From: Halanaeroarchaeum sp. HSR-CO
GTDB taxonomy: Archaea > Halobacteriota > Halobacteria > Halobacteriales > Halobacteriaceae
NCBI RefSeq assembly: GCF_024972755.1
Contig: NZ_CP087724.1
Coordinates: 682,001-746,000 of the forward strand
DNA length: 64,000 bases
Reading direction: 5' to 3'
Shown: one piece after another, positions 25,401 to 33,380 of the stretch
Numbering within the stretch: position 1 is the first letter of the stretch
How the letters are laid out: each line of letters opens with the position of its first letter
Notes under the pieces: model-generated
Told to the model about the DNA's origin: nothing
Seen by the model: the letters and a program-made list of their open reading frames with translations, nothing else
Database searches by the model: none
Position numbers and translations under genes: made by a program

Positions 25401-26898
25401 GAACCTTCCCAAATCTACTGATAACGGTCCACAGGTGCTGAACCAGAAGACCGTCGTCGAGGGCTGGAACCTCGTCGGTCACTACCAGCTTGGCAACCAG
25501 ACTGCCAGTGAAGCGCTGAGTTCCATCGACGAGAACACCGACACCTACCAGCTCGGATACACTGGTGACAAGCCGGCATACGTCTTGCCCGGTGATGCGC
25601 TGTGGGTCCACGCGGACCAGCAGGACGGCTACTCACCGACGCAACTTGGTGACCGTGGCCCAGAGATCTTCAACGTTGACGTATCGGGCCAGCCCGTTGC
25701 TGATAGCGACGAAATCACTATCTCCGTCCAAGTTGACCCCGATGAGGAGCCGGTCGATAGCGTTGTTGTCCGGTCTACGGAGCTCGGAATAGATGGGCTC
25801 GAATTGACAGAGAACACTAGCGTTGACTCTCAGGGCATTACCTTCGATGCTACAGTGACCGCCGATGTAGACACCCTTGAGGGCCCTGCCAATCTGCAAG
25901 TGTCGGCATTCGATACAGCCAACAACTTCGATATCCGAAGTAATTCAGTTGAAGTCGATCTGCTCGAGCCGGCGTTCGATTCAGCCGAAGTGACGGACGC
26001 GAACGCGGATCAACTCCGTGTCACCTTTGACGCTGATGTGAGTGCGAGCCAGGCGACTGGCTTCAGTGTCACCTCCGATGGTGACGCTGTGAATGTTAAC
26101 GGATTCAGTGCCGTTGAAAACAGCGACACTGTCGTCCTCAACCTCGACCGCTCTGTTGTGAACGGCGAGACGATCACCGCGAGTTACGACGGATCCGGTG
26201 ACGTGACAAGTAGCGTCGACGGCTCCGCCGCTCAGACGTTCACTGACGAATCGGTCACGAACAACGTCGCTCCGATCGAGCCGGCGTTCAGTTCAGCCGA
26301 AGTGACGGACGCGAACGCGGATCAACTCCGTGTCACCTTTGACGCTGATGTGAGTGCGAGCCAGGCGACTGGCTTCAGTGTCACCTCCGATGGTGACGCT
26401 GTGAATGTTAACGGATTCAGTGCCGTTGAAAACAGCGACACTGTCGTCCTCAACCTCGACCGCTCTGTTGTGAACGGCGAGACGATCACCGCGAGTTACG
26501 ACGGATCCGGTGACGTGACAAGTAGCGTCGACGGCTCCGCCGCTCAGACGTTCACTGACGAATCGGTCACGAACAACGTCGCTCCGATCGAGCCGGCGTT
26601 CAGTTCAGCCGAAGTGACGGACGCGAACGCGGATCAACTCCGTGTCACCTTTGACGCTGATGTGAGTGCGAGCCAGGCGACTGGCTTCAGTGTCACCTCC
26701 GATGGTGACGCTGTGAATGTTAACGGATTCAGTGCCGTTGAAAACAGCGACACTGTCGTCCTCAACCTCGACCGCTCTGTTGTGAACGGCGAGACGATCA
26801 CCGCGAGTTACGACGGATCCGGTGACGTGACAAGTAGCGTCGACGGCTCCGCCGCTCAGACGTTCACTGACGAATCGGTCACGAACAACGTCGCCTAA
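22480..26898 (+). CDS. S-layer-like surface glycoprotein carried by the element
   Basis: 1472 residues, very acidic. The N-terminus TSKSEQLRAVFLAALMVVSV with cleavage near GSAAAAAP is the conserved signal peptide of haloarchaeal surface glycoproteins. Many NxS/T sites follow. The body is a chain of Ig-like and other beta domains. The last 308 residues are three 104-residue copies beginning EPAF(D/S)SAEVTDANADQL and ending SVTNNVA(PI), a pattern like SwmB-type repeats. It ends right after the third repeat with no membrane helix, Thr-rich stalk or PGF-CTERM, so it is not anchored in the usual way; the next gene supplies such a tail. Lower G+C than the flanks. It would coat the cell or an exported particle; which one is unknown. 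Confidence 0.85.
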   Translation: MTSKSEQLRAVFLAALMVVSVFGMTVAFAGSAAAAAPNATGLSDTVVQSDATVTIEEVDAYNETETGNSLQIVVENTTDGDGSEDIINIDDSTTDDDEVWDVSFNINDDTTLENGDTADIIIREVDSDKETLNNNDVGSIEIDDDAPTVTPNAPTDGDVVNSQTQEITVDITDDVTANDDLFMTVWVDNNGEINSYEIDPSSDVNNGIQYDEGSGELKITPGTGEVPLLEEGTVDVTVDAEDEAGNLNSTSWSFDFDKTDVTADFEFQGQSVDADSSQITNDENATVSVSLSSSAAEIDDDSVELDIGGTTYDNSTDAYDHTTDTFTVDPANNDNVDAYAEGEYTVTVSVADDTAGNTIEADNSFDFEVDRTPQKVNSVEILGGANGSAPTGDYGTFNNDDARKYTQTVNVTFNNSDVAPSTIAVDVGLADAQVGEFTDLGAGEYGAELDLSEVSAEEEEVEVNVTAAQDKAGNELTNPDADASNTTFDIDTIRPSVELDDPIPPEEDKDALSGLVNFTAFIENTEDVDTYTDFQIIVGAEDVETAESPLDSYPYFEISSGGTAYDDARDVDTTQFADGNHVLNILVEDENNNEYYAKGAFTLDNDDSITVQQNYLSAFNRTVDADRVEKKPVTGEINLSEDVFDEYPEGTTFEVDNGTVEETTDYDPEVHGDATLIADDGENIVRVEVEAVDTGLSVTAEDNPSEIVVESNEKLDSLSLTVETDDKHWDGYSNTVEDLSPEKTDDGYEYTYKVDELPRDGDYKATATASLGDIEATADATFDVDEESDPSVDYAAVIPTSAENDVNSMTVRVMFDEPLDEKPAGISVEGTDAKVIGITSPGDVEGIYDIQFDKEFQTADTPEITFAEDQVEGFNGNLNEDDTSVGIFTLSLGLEPGTTVLSVPAVTGSVDLDMAYEEGRMSGVEDVWEYDAENEEWNGWSPDADDNDLESLKGGEGYVVKVSEDGGYVDLNAENLPKSTDNGPQVLNQKTVVEGWNLVGHYQLGNQTASEALSSIDENTDTYQLGYTGDKPAYVLPGDALWVHADQQDGYSPTQLGDRGPEIFNVDVSGQPVADSDEITISVQVDPDEEPVDSVVVRSTELGIDGLELTENTSVDSQGITFDATVTADVDTLEGPANLQVSAFDTANNFDIRSNSVEVDLLEPAFDSAEVTDANADQLRVTFDADVSASQATGFSVTSDGDAVNVNGFSAVENSDTVVLNLDRSVVNGETITASYDGSGDVTSSVDGSAAQTFTDESVTNNVAPIEPAFSSAEVTDANADQLRVTFDADVSASQATGFSVTSDGDAVNVNGFSAVENSDTVVLNLDRSVVNGETITASYDGSGDVTSSVDGSAAQTFTDESVTNNVAPIEPAFSSAEVTDANADQLRVTFDADVSASQATGFSVTSDGDAVNVNGFSAVENSDTVVLNLDRSVVNGETITASYDGSGDVTSSVDGSAAQTFTDESVTNNVA
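25966..26898 (+). repeat. Three tandem 312-bp repeats in the glycoprotein gene
   Basis: Units at 25966-26277, 26278-26589 and 26590-26895 (plus stop). In protein they differ only at Asp/Ser in PAF(D/S)SAE, and by eye the DNA is also identical over long stretches including synonymous positions. This means very recent duplication or ongoing gene conversion. Copy number should be unstable and may be mis-assembled. Confidence 0.95.
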
Positions 26899-27034
26899 TC
26901 TGGCACACATAGGGTGAATTCGCCTCCACGGGTCCCCGCCTTTCGGGGGTAACACGGGGCCCGGTGGACACACTCCACAAACCACACCGAGTTAACGAAA
27001 CCCACTTCCCAAAATGGATACACGGTAACACACG

Positions 27035-28171
27035 ATGACACACGGAGAACAGCACAGATCGCGCGCCCGAGTCCTACTGCTCATCGCGGTAGTGCTCGGT
27101 GTGACGATTGGCATGGTGGCCGCCCCCATGACGGTCGCTGCGCAAGACGACCCGCCACAGCCGCCACATCGCGTCTACGGTGACGTGACCGACGCGGACG
27201 GCGAGGCCGTCGCGAACGCGACCGTCCAGGCGGTCGACGACGACACAGGAGACGTGCTCGTCGAGACGACGACGAACAGTGACGGCTACTACGACGTGAA
27301 CGTCGAGGAACCCGACGGTGATACCTTCACCATCGAGGTCGTCGACGCGGAGGACGGCTCCGAGACCGTCGAGTGGTCCTCGGGGAGTTCCGACCGCGTC
27401 AACATCCAGGTGGCCGAGGCTCCGCCGGACGATGAAGATGACGCAGACGACGGTGACGACACAGATGACGGCGACGACGGAGATGACGCCGGCACCGGCG
27501 GTACTGGCGGAGGCGGCGGTCAGCCAGCTGACGACGATGACGACGAGGACGTCGATGAACCGGCCTCCAAGGCAGTCGCCCTCGCTGGCACCAACCCGAC
27601 GGTGCGCATCGACGCTGGCGAGTCGATCTCGATGATCGGCTTCGGTAGCGAGGTCGAACTCGACGACACGGCCTCGATCACCGAGGTCACCGAGACGCCA
27701 TCCCCGGCACCGCAGGGTGCGACCTTCGTCACCGGTGCGGAGATCACCTTCAGCTCGACGAACGGCGAGGACGTCGACACGGTCCAGATGGGTGTCCAGC
27801 AGTCCACCCTCGACGACCTCGGCGTCTCCGCCGAGCAGCTGGTGCTCCACCACCTGAACGAAGACGGCGAGTGGGAGACACTCGAGACCGAGGTCGTGAG
27901 CGAGGACAACTTCGAAGTCGTCCTCGAGGCCCCCTCCGCGGGCTTCTCGACCTACGCGGTCTTCGCACAGGAGGACGAGGACGTGACGACCACGACGGCA
28001 GCACCGACCACCGAAGCGCCGACCACGACAGCAGCACCGACCACTGAACAACCACCGACCACGACCGAAGCCCCCGGTGACGAAGGCCCAGGTACCCTCC
28101 TCATCGGCGGTGTTCTCGTGGTCGTACTGGCGTTGATAGCGGCCCTCTACCTGGCGTTCGGCCGCGAATAA
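27035..28171 (+). CDS. Secreted, membrane-anchored protein with PGF-pre-PGF-type domain
   Basis: 378 residues. Signal peptide (RVLLLIAVVLGVTIGMVAAPMTVAAQ). Residues about 45-125 look like a carboxypeptidase-regulatory-like fold (VYGDVTDADGEAVANATVQAVDD). An acidic Asp-rich linker (about 130-170) leads to a domain with LGVSAEQLVLHHLNEDGEWETL and SAGFSTYAVFA, as in PGF-pre-PGF domains. A Thr/Pro stalk and a final membrane helix (GPGTLLIGGVLVVVLALIAALYL) end it; PGT stands where archaeosortase substrates have PGF. It follows the unanchored glycoprotein by 136 bp and could be its membrane partner. A T6 tract follows the stop at about 28184-28189. Confidence 0.78.
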   Translation: MTHGEQHRSRARVLLLIAVVLGVTIGMVAAPMTVAAQDDPPQPPHRVYGDVTDADGEAVANATVQAVDDDTGDVLVETTTNSDGYYDVNVEEPDGDTFTIEVVDAEDGSETVEWSSGSSDRVNIQVAEAPPDDEDDADDGDDTDDGDDGDDAGTGGTGGGGGQPADDDDDEDVDEPASKAVALAGTNPTVRIDAGESISMIGFGSEVELDDTASITEVTETPSPAPQGATFVTGAEITFSSTNGEDVDTVQMGVQQSTLDDLGVSAEQLVLHHLNEDGEWETLETEVVSEDNFEVVLEAPSAGFSTYAVFAQEDEDVTTTTAAPTTEAPTTTAAPTTEQPPTTTEAPGDEGPGTLLIGGVLVVVLALIAALYLAFGRE

Positions 28172-28296
28172 CGACGGCTACCCATTTTTTAGACGAAAAA
28201 TACCGACCCTTAGCGTCAGGGTTGTGCAATTCGGATAGCTGACTGCAAGGAATTGTATCGGTCGAAGTTTGGGAAGATCTCTCTATTATCAGATGA

Positions 28297-28554
28297 CTAC
28301 TTCTTTCGAAACCTGAATTCGTGCGGCTGGTACTCCAGAGACCACTTCCGCGATTCGACCTGCTCGGCGATTTCGCGGGCTACACGAGGAGGAATGTCTT
28401 CGTGCGAGAGTGCATCTTCGAGTTCGTTCAGAAGTGACCCGATTGCATCTGCACTCAACAACACGGCCCGAGTCTTGTTCACGTCGAGCCGGTCGGCAGC
28501 ATCCTCGATAATGTCCTTTCGATGAGCGTAATCGCCGTCGGTTCTGATCCGCAT
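28297..28554 (-). CDS. Small haloarchaeal element protein, helical
   Basis: 85 residues beginning MRIRTDGDYAHRKDIIED. This N-terminus is shared by a family of short proteins that I remember from haloarchaeal plasmids and proviruses. It reads as an N-terminal strand followed by helices (ADRLDVNKTRAVLLSADAIGSLLNELEDAL), resembling a ribbon-helix-helix-like or four-helix DNA-binding unit, and ends basic (EFRFRKK). Probably a regulator. It converges with the PGF-pre-PGF gene. Confidence 0.7.
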   Translation of the reverse strand: MRIRTDGDYAHRKDIIEDAADRLDVNKTRAVLLSADAIGSLLNELEDALSHEDIPPRVAREIAEQVESRKWSLEYQPHEFRFRKK

Positions 28555-28811
28555 CGTTCACACGACCCCCGAAACGGGCCGATTCTCGACAATCTCAACT
28601 GAGGTTTTCTTTATACCATTCATATAGGAACCGGCGGCGACCCCGGATCGGCAGCGGCCCGATCGGGCCGGTGACCCCCCGCTCGTACACACAGTCGTTC
28701 GAGTGCTCGTGTGCATATTCGGGAAACCGATTCTCTCGCGCCACACCCCCGAGCTCTCACGTCGAGATCCCTGATCCAGGTGATTTTCCCCGCGGGCGAG
28801 TTGTTCGTCGA

Positions 28812-29015
28812 TCATTGAGGCACCACACTCCCAAACCATCGGGGTGAGTCGGGGTGAGTGCTGAATAGAACGTCCCCCTCAGCACCACAGGATATGCATT
28901 TGTAACCTTCCACCGCGCTCGCGTCAGTCGAGACATGTTCTACGAGCTCGACATTGCCGCCGCACTCGTCGCAATTCCATCTCTCCGAGACTTCCCCATC
29001 GGATTTACCGCTCAT
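28812..29015 (-). CDS. Zinc-ribbon protein
   Basis: 67 residues. Two CxxC pairs (CDECGG and CISCGA) about 24 residues apart make a zinc ribbon. Its start overlaps the end of the AbrB-like gene by four bases. Between this gene and 28554 lie about 255 bp with no convincing gene. Role unknown; one of at least seven small zinc proteins in the element. Confidence 0.7.
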   Translation of the reverse strand: MSGKSDGEVSERWNCDECGGNVELVEHVSTDASAVEGYKCISCGAEGDVLFSTHPDSPRWFGSVVPQ

Positions 29016-29224
29016 CGATCCACCTGGAGATCGAGGATGACCCGCCCGTCCGAGTAGATCGTGACGAAGACCTGGTGATCGGCGACGCCCTGCTCGTCGA
29101 GGAGACCGAGATCCCGCATGGTGCGACGGGGAAGGGACAGCCCCGGATCGTCGTGGCCGAGATCACGGAGATCCCGGTGATGAGCGTACATGACTTCTCG
29201 TTCGGCGGATTGCGCCTGCGCCAT
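29012..29224 (-). CDS. AbrB/SpoVT-like small DNA-binding protein
   Basis: 70 residues from the ATG at 29224 (a longer reading to 29275 lacks support). DPGLSLPRRTMRDLGLLDEQG, then VFVTIYSDGRVILDLQVDR fits the swapped-hairpin pattern of AbrB/MazE proteins. It stands at the head of a two-gene minus-strand operon, divergent from the large structural operon that begins at 29414, which it may control. Confidence 0.65.
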   Translation of the reverse strand: MAQAQSAEREVMYAHHRDLRDLGHDDPGLSLPRRTMRDLGLLDEQGVADHQVFVTIYSDGRVILDLQVDR

Positions 29225-29413
29225 GCTCCCACCAACTCGAAATCGATACAAAACCGATATGAACGGGAGTCTCACCCAACGGAAAGACTAGTTTTTTCCG
29301 CCATTCAACCGCGACCGGTCCATTTCCCGAGGTGTCGGCCGTCTACGACGGCCGGAACCCGCCATGTACCCGAACACTCTTTCGGCGGCTGACGGTCCTG
29401 GAGTGGTCTGTTT
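29225..29413. promoter_or_regulatory. Divergent promoter region of the structural operon
   Basis: Holds AAATCGATACAAAACCGATATG (minus-strand promoter candidate, 29237-29258) and ACTAGTTTTTTCCGCC (29288-29303). No strong TATA was found close to 29414, so the structural operon may have a weak or regulated promoter. Confidence 0.3.
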
Positions 29414-31171
29414 GTGAGCGAGCCCGACGAGCTCCCGGAGCTCGAAGGGATCGACGCGAGCGATGAATTTCGCAGGTACGTTTTCGAGCTCCGCCAGACC
29501 TGGAAACCGCGCTCTGACTACGGTGATTCTCGGCCGGAAAACGAGGAATCCGAAGAACCTACTATGTCCACGAACTCGACGAGCGACAGCACCGACAGCG
29601 AAACCACCATGATGACCCGGCGTGCGGCGATGAAGACCGGGGCAACCGCGGTCGCGACGGCAGCGACGATCGGCGTGGGGGCCGGCACGGTCGGCGCATC
29701 GAGTGCCCTCGACGTCGACGGCGAGTACGTCCAGGCTCCGTTTCTCCGCGGATCCGTCACGGTGGCGACCCACGAACCGGAGTTCAACCCGCTCCAGTTC
29801 GTCAACGACAGCGGCGAACCGTCGTCCCTGGCGGACTACGGTGCGGAAATCGCACCCCGCGAGGACGACGAGACGCCGCACAACCCGGTTACACTGACTG
29901 CCGCTCACTTCGACGCGGCGGACTACTACGCCTTCCCCCGCGAGGAACAGTACGACGAGAGCGGGGATGGCGACGCCGAGACGGACGTAACGGCGCTCGA
30001 CCCGACTCACTGGACGGTCGACGAGTCGGGATCGGCCGGCACCATGACCGTCGCGGAGACCACGAGCCCGGCGGACGGCCCTGGCCTCCAGGTGTCCACG
30101 TCGAGTCAGACGTCGGGCGACGTCGCGATCGCGTCTTTCGACAGCTCTTACCTGGAGATCACGAGCGGCGAAGATCGAAAGTTGCTCCAATTGGTGCTCG
30201 ACGCGAATACGGTTGAGGCGGGCGTGACCGTCGCATTCCGAGTTACCGACGAGGACGGCGACACTCGTGAGGCAGTGATCGACCCGGCGGGCGACGATAC
30301 GAACGCCGATGTCATCGCGACGGCGACGGCGAGCGGGCTGGTCTATCAGGTGCCGATGGGCGAGCTCCCGATCACGGCGAACGGCGACGGCACGTTCAAC
30401 AACCTCCAGGAGCTCGAAATCGAGATCGCCGACGCGAATGCGGACGTCTCGATCTACGGCCTGAACCTCGAACGGGAGAGCGAGTGGGTGTACGGCGTCG
30501 AGGAGTACACCAACAGCGACGACGAGCTGGACACTCAGGAGATCACGGAGCCAAGCGGTTCCTTCTCGATCACGGGCCTCGATACGATCGCGTCACCGCT
30601 CGACGCCGCGAAGATCGCCGACGTCGAGTACGACGTCGAGCTGGTCGCGAGCAAGCTGCCCGAGGACATGCTGGAGTACGAGTGGAAGGAAGCCGAGCGC
30701 TACGATCACCCCTACCGCTTCCAGGCAGTCTACAACTTCGAGGCGATCACGGCCTACGATCTCTCCTGGACGCTCGCCGGTCTCTACGACGAAGTGCTGT
30801 TCCCGTCGACGCGGTTCGTCGAGGCGGGGATCGTCACCGGACAGAGTGAGGCAGTCGCCCTCGCCGACGTCCAGGACGACGAGGTGACGCTGACCAGCCG
30901 GACGGACACGTACGCAAACGCAGCGATCGACGAGGAGGTCGAGCTGGCGACGGCGATTCAGGCCGGCGATTTCGACTCGGTGTTCGTCGACATTCTGTAC
31001 ACGGAAGACGAGCAGTCGGCGGCCGAGTCGACGGCTGCGGCAGCCGGCCCGATCGGCGGTTCCTCCGGTGGCTGGACGGACTACCTGTTCAGCCTCCCGG
31101 GCATGGCGATCAGCGCGGTCGTCGGCTACCTGGGTCTGGTGAAAGCTGGCGTGATCGGGGCGACGAGGTGA
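29414..31171 (+). CDS. Spike-like surface protein with Tat-type signal and C-terminal membrane helix
   Basis: 585 residues from GTG at 29414; an ATG at 29564 would put the signal near the start and is an equally good choice. The signal is MMTRRAAMKTGATAVATAAT, a twin-arginine-type peptide. The ectodomain is beta-rich; about 195-350 looks like a jelly-roll (THWTVDESGSAGTMTVAETT and SIYGLNLERES). The C-terminus is GGWTDYLFSLPGMAISAVVGYLG, a membrane helix, with only a few residues inside. One large ectodomain plus a C-terminal anchor is the build of pleolipovirus spike proteins. First gene of the 11 kb operon. Homology not proven. Confidence 0.75.
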   Translation: MSEPDELPELEGIDASDEFRRYVFELRQTWKPRSDYGDSRPENEESEEPTMSTNSTSDSTDSETTMMTRRAAMKTGATAVATAATIGVGAGTVGASSALDVDGEYVQAPFLRGSVTVATHEPEFNPLQFVNDSGEPSSLADYGAEIAPREDDETPHNPVTLTAAHFDAADYYAFPREEQYDESGDGDAETDVTALDPTHWTVDESGSAGTMTVAETTSPADGPGLQVSTSSQTSGDVAIASFDSSYLEITSGEDRKLLQLVLDANTVEAGVTVAFRVTDEDGDTREAVIDPAGDDTNADVIATATASGLVYQVPMGELPITANGDGTFNNLQELEIEIADANADVSIYGLNLERESEWVYGVEEYTNSDDELDTQEITEPSGSFSITGLDTIASPLDAAKIADVEYDVELVASKLPEDMLEYEWKEAERYDHPYRFQAVYNFEAITAYDLSWTLAGLYDEVLFPSTRFVEAGIVTGQSEAVALADVQDDEVTLTSRTDTYANAAIDEEVELATAIQAGDFDSVFVDILYTEDEQSAAESTAAAAGPIGGSSGGWTDYLFSLPGMAISAVVGYLGLVKAGVIGATR

Positions 31172-31177
31172 TCGTCG

Positions 31178-31555
31178 ATGGCCGAAGATGACTGGATCGC
31201 CCGCGCGTCAGATAAGAGCCCGTCGGGAGCCACCAAACAGGGCATCTCGGCGCTGATCCTGGCGTTTTTCGGGATCGTTATCTCGCTGGGCGAGTCCTTC
31301 GCCGACGGGCTCGCGAAGGTCCTGGGCGTCCTATCGGACTTTCGCGATCTGGTCGCGACGTTCTTCACGTCGCCCGAGGTGATCCTGACCCAGACGGCCC
31401 AGTATTCAGCCGACTCGCTGACGGTCGGCGACTGGGCGTTTTTCGGGCCGGGCACCTGGGCAGTGGGAGTCGCATCGATCGCGCTGGGATTCTGGGTCTG
31501 GACGCTGCTGGACCCGAAGATACCGTTCATCGACAAACTGCTTCCGTGGAGGTAA
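31178..31555 (+). CDS. Small membrane protein of the structural operon (1)
   Basis: 125 residues. A short polar N-terminus (AEDDWIARASDKSPSGATKQ) is followed by a hydrophobic segment (GISALILAFFGIVISLGESFADGL) and two more near 60-110 (WAFFGPGTWAVGVASIALGFWVWTLL). The C-terminus PKIPFIDKLLPWR is amphipathic. Starts 6 bp after the spike-like gene. It resembles in size and build the VP3-type internal membrane proteins of pleomorphic viruses, but so would many small membrane proteins. Confidence 0.7.
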   Translation: MAEDDWIARASDKSPSGATKQGISALILAFFGIVISLGESFADGLAKVLGVLSDFRDLVATFFTSPEVILTQTAQYSADSLTVGDWAFFGPGTWAVGVASIALGFWVWTLLDPKIPFIDKLLPWR

Positions 31556-31594
31556 CTCGCGTGAGCGATGGCACCGATCGGGAGGTGATTCGCG

Positions 31595-31942
31595 GTGGTC
31601 GATACTGAACAGTACGTCGACGGTTCGACGATCAAGTGGGGCGCACTCGCCGCGACACTGGTATCCTCGTACCTGCTGGCGGTGTTCAACGGGCTCGCCG
31701 ACCTGCTGTGGGCGCTGCTGTCGATCCCCGGCAGACTGCTCGAGGACCTGCTGACCTGGATCGCCGGGATGTTCGGTCTGGCGTTCAGTGCTCCAGAGCA
31801 CTCGATCGAGACGGCCTGGACGATCGCGGCGGAGACGTTCCCGATCGCCGGCCCGTTCGACTACGCGATCGGCGTCGCCGTGGTCGCGGTGTTCTTCATC
31901 GCGGTGAACTGGCTGTTCGGCCGGGTGAGGGAGGGGCTGTGA
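31595..31942 (+). CDS. Small membrane protein of the structural operon (2)
   Basis: 115 residues from a GTG start. Three or four hydrophobic segments (WGALAATLVSSYLLAVFNGLA, LLTWIAGMFGLAF, YAIGVAVVAVFFIAVNWLFG). Its stop overlaps the next start (TGATG). The shared pattern of a short polar head and then GLADLL/SIPG turns suggests distant relation to its neighbours in the operon. No family recognised. Confidence 0.68.
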   Translation: MVDTEQYVDGSTIKWGALAATLVSSYLLAVFNGLADLLWALLSIPGRLLEDLLTWIAGMFGLAFSAPEHSIETAWTIAAETFPIAGPFDYAIGVAVVAVFFIAVNWLFGRVREGL

Positions 31943-32385
31943 TGGGTCGTGAGGATGCCTCTCCGCTGACCGGCGGTGACGATGACTCGATCACGATCTC
32001 GTCGGGAGCGATGGAGTTCCTCAAAGATCCGCGCTCCTGGCTGGCGACGGTGGTGGTCGGCTGGGTCCTGGACCTGTGGGGATCGATCCTGGGCTACGTC
32101 GACGCGGGCTATGCGACCCTCTCGACGATCCCGAAGGTAGCCATCTACGACCCGATAACGGCGGCCTTCGGAGCGCCAGGAACGGCCATCCAAGACGCCT
32201 GGATCGAGGTGGGGACGATCGCGGCTGACGTCGCCGAACCAGCTGGGGTGTTCGCCCCGATCGTCGTGGTCGGCATCTGGCTGATCCCGGCGATCCTGGG
32301 AGCGACGGTGCTGTACTTCCTGTGGGGCGTCCTGGACACCTACCTGCCGCTGAGTGCGCTGCCGGGCACCGGAGGGAGACGATGA
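31942..32385 (+). CDS. Small membrane protein of the structural operon (3)
   Basis: 147 residues. Polar head (GREDASPLTGGDDDSITISSG), then hydrophobic segments around 32-60 (WLATVVVGWVLDLWGSILGYV) and 110-135 (PIVVVGIWLIPAILGATVLYFLWG). The segment between them (IPKVAIYDPITAAFGAPGTAIQDAW) echoes the other small membrane proteins. Overlaps its neighbours at both ends. Likely part of the same membrane complex. Confidence 0.68.
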   Translation: MGREDASPLTGGDDDSITISSGAMEFLKDPRSWLATVVVGWVLDLWGSILGYVDAGYATLSTIPKVAIYDPITAAFGAPGTAIQDAWIEVGTIAADVAEPAGVFAPIVVVGIWLIPAILGATVLYFLWGVLDTYLPLSALPGTGGRR

Positions 32386-32657
32386 ACCAGAAAGACACGC
32401 TGCTGGGCGGTGGTGCGGTTGGGCTACTGCTCGATGCGACGCTGAACAGTTTCGACCTGCTCCTGGGGAGCTTCGATCTGCTCCTCGGAAGTGTCGATCT
32501 GCTGTATCCGATGGTGATCGTCGGGAGTCGGATCGCACCCGCTCTGGACTGGCTGGACGAATCGCTGATGACCGACCTGATGTTGGTGGTAGCGTCGCTG
32601 TACCTGCTGCACCTGACACTACGACTCAAACGGAGATACACGAATGAGAGACGCTAA
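32382..32657 (+). CDS. Small membrane protein of the structural operon (4)
   Basis: 91 residues. An internal repeat NSFDLLLGSFDLLLGSVDLL forms an amphipathic or membrane-lying helix, followed by a membrane segment (LMTDLMLVVASLYLLHLTLRL) and a basic end. Overlaps the gene before by four bases. The LLLGS repeats are unusual and could curve or line a membrane. Confidence 0.65.
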   Translation: MNQKDTLLGGGAVGLLLDATLNSFDLLLGSFDLLLGSVDLLYPMVIVGSRIAPALDWLDESLMTDLMLVVASLYLLHLTLRLKRRYTNERR

Positions 32658-32717
32658 AACGGACGGTACGAATGGACTCCGGCTCTCGAAGCCGGCAGCA
32701 AGACATGGAGGTGTGCG

Positions 32718-33380
32718 ATGGTAAGCCGGTGGTCACTGAGTGCGCTGGTGTTCGTCGGGACGATCCTGGTTGGATCGTCGACGATCGGCCTGGGACTGAC
32801 GCTGCTGATCCCGATCGCGGCGGTGCTCGCGGTGGTGGCGCTGCTGGCGGACTCCGCCGCTCGACGCGAAGACGTCAACCCGACGGGCTACGCGGGCTCG
32901 ACGGCGAGTCTCATCCAGGCAGCGGGCGTCGTACTCGGGGCGTGGGCGATCTACGCCTACGTTGAGAACCCGATCGAGCTGGTGACGTCGAAGTGGTGGA
33001 TCTTCCCGCTGGCGGTAATCGGGCTGTTCACGTACTGGTACGTCCAGCACCGCCGGCAGGTAGCGTCCTCGTCGACGGCGATCAATCGCACCCAGCGGAC
33101 GGCTAACCGGACGGTATCGAGCTGGGCCGAACTCATCACGGGCGTCGGTGTGCTGTTCTTGACAGCGGGATTCGCGGTAATCTCGGGCGTGCTCGACGCC
33201 TTCGCGCCCTTCGCGGGCGAACTCAGCTACCTGGGAACGGTGTTCCTGGGCTACGTGAGCCTCGGCGGTGAATGGGGCGGTCAGATAGCTGCCATCGTGC
33301 CATCGTTCACGCCGGTCCAGTGGGTCGGCGTGACGCTGTTCCTCGGGGGCACGGCGCTGTACATTCAATCTCAGGCATGA
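32718..33380 (+). CDS. Polytopic membrane protein of the structural operon
   Basis: 220 residues with about six hydrophobic segments, starting WSLSALVFVGTILVGSSTIGLG. A loop of some 35 residues after the fourth segment is basic and hydrophilic (QHRRQVASSSTAINRTQRTANR). Stop overlaps the next start (ATGA). No transport motif seen. It is preceded by a 60 bp gap, the longest inside the operon's first half. Confidence 0.68.
   Translation: MVSRWSLSALVFVGTILVGSSTIGLGLTLLIPIAAVLAVVALLADSAARREDVNPTGYAGSTASLIQAAGVVLGAWAIYAYVENPIELVTSKWWIFPLAVIGLFTYWYVQHRRQVASSSTAINRTQRTANRTVSSWAELITGVGVLFLTAGFAVISGVLDAFAPFAGELSYLGTVFLGYVSLGGEWGGQIAAIVPSFTPVQWVGVTLFLGGTALYIQSQA

Noticed and set aside
25966-26898. CRISPR array
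   Set aside because: The repeats are 312 bp, adjacent, coding and without spacers.
28558-28839. 93-codon open frame on the minus strand
   Set aside because: Unusual composition (Ser/Arg/Gly with no acidic character), no neighbour support, overlaps the zinc-ribbon gene.
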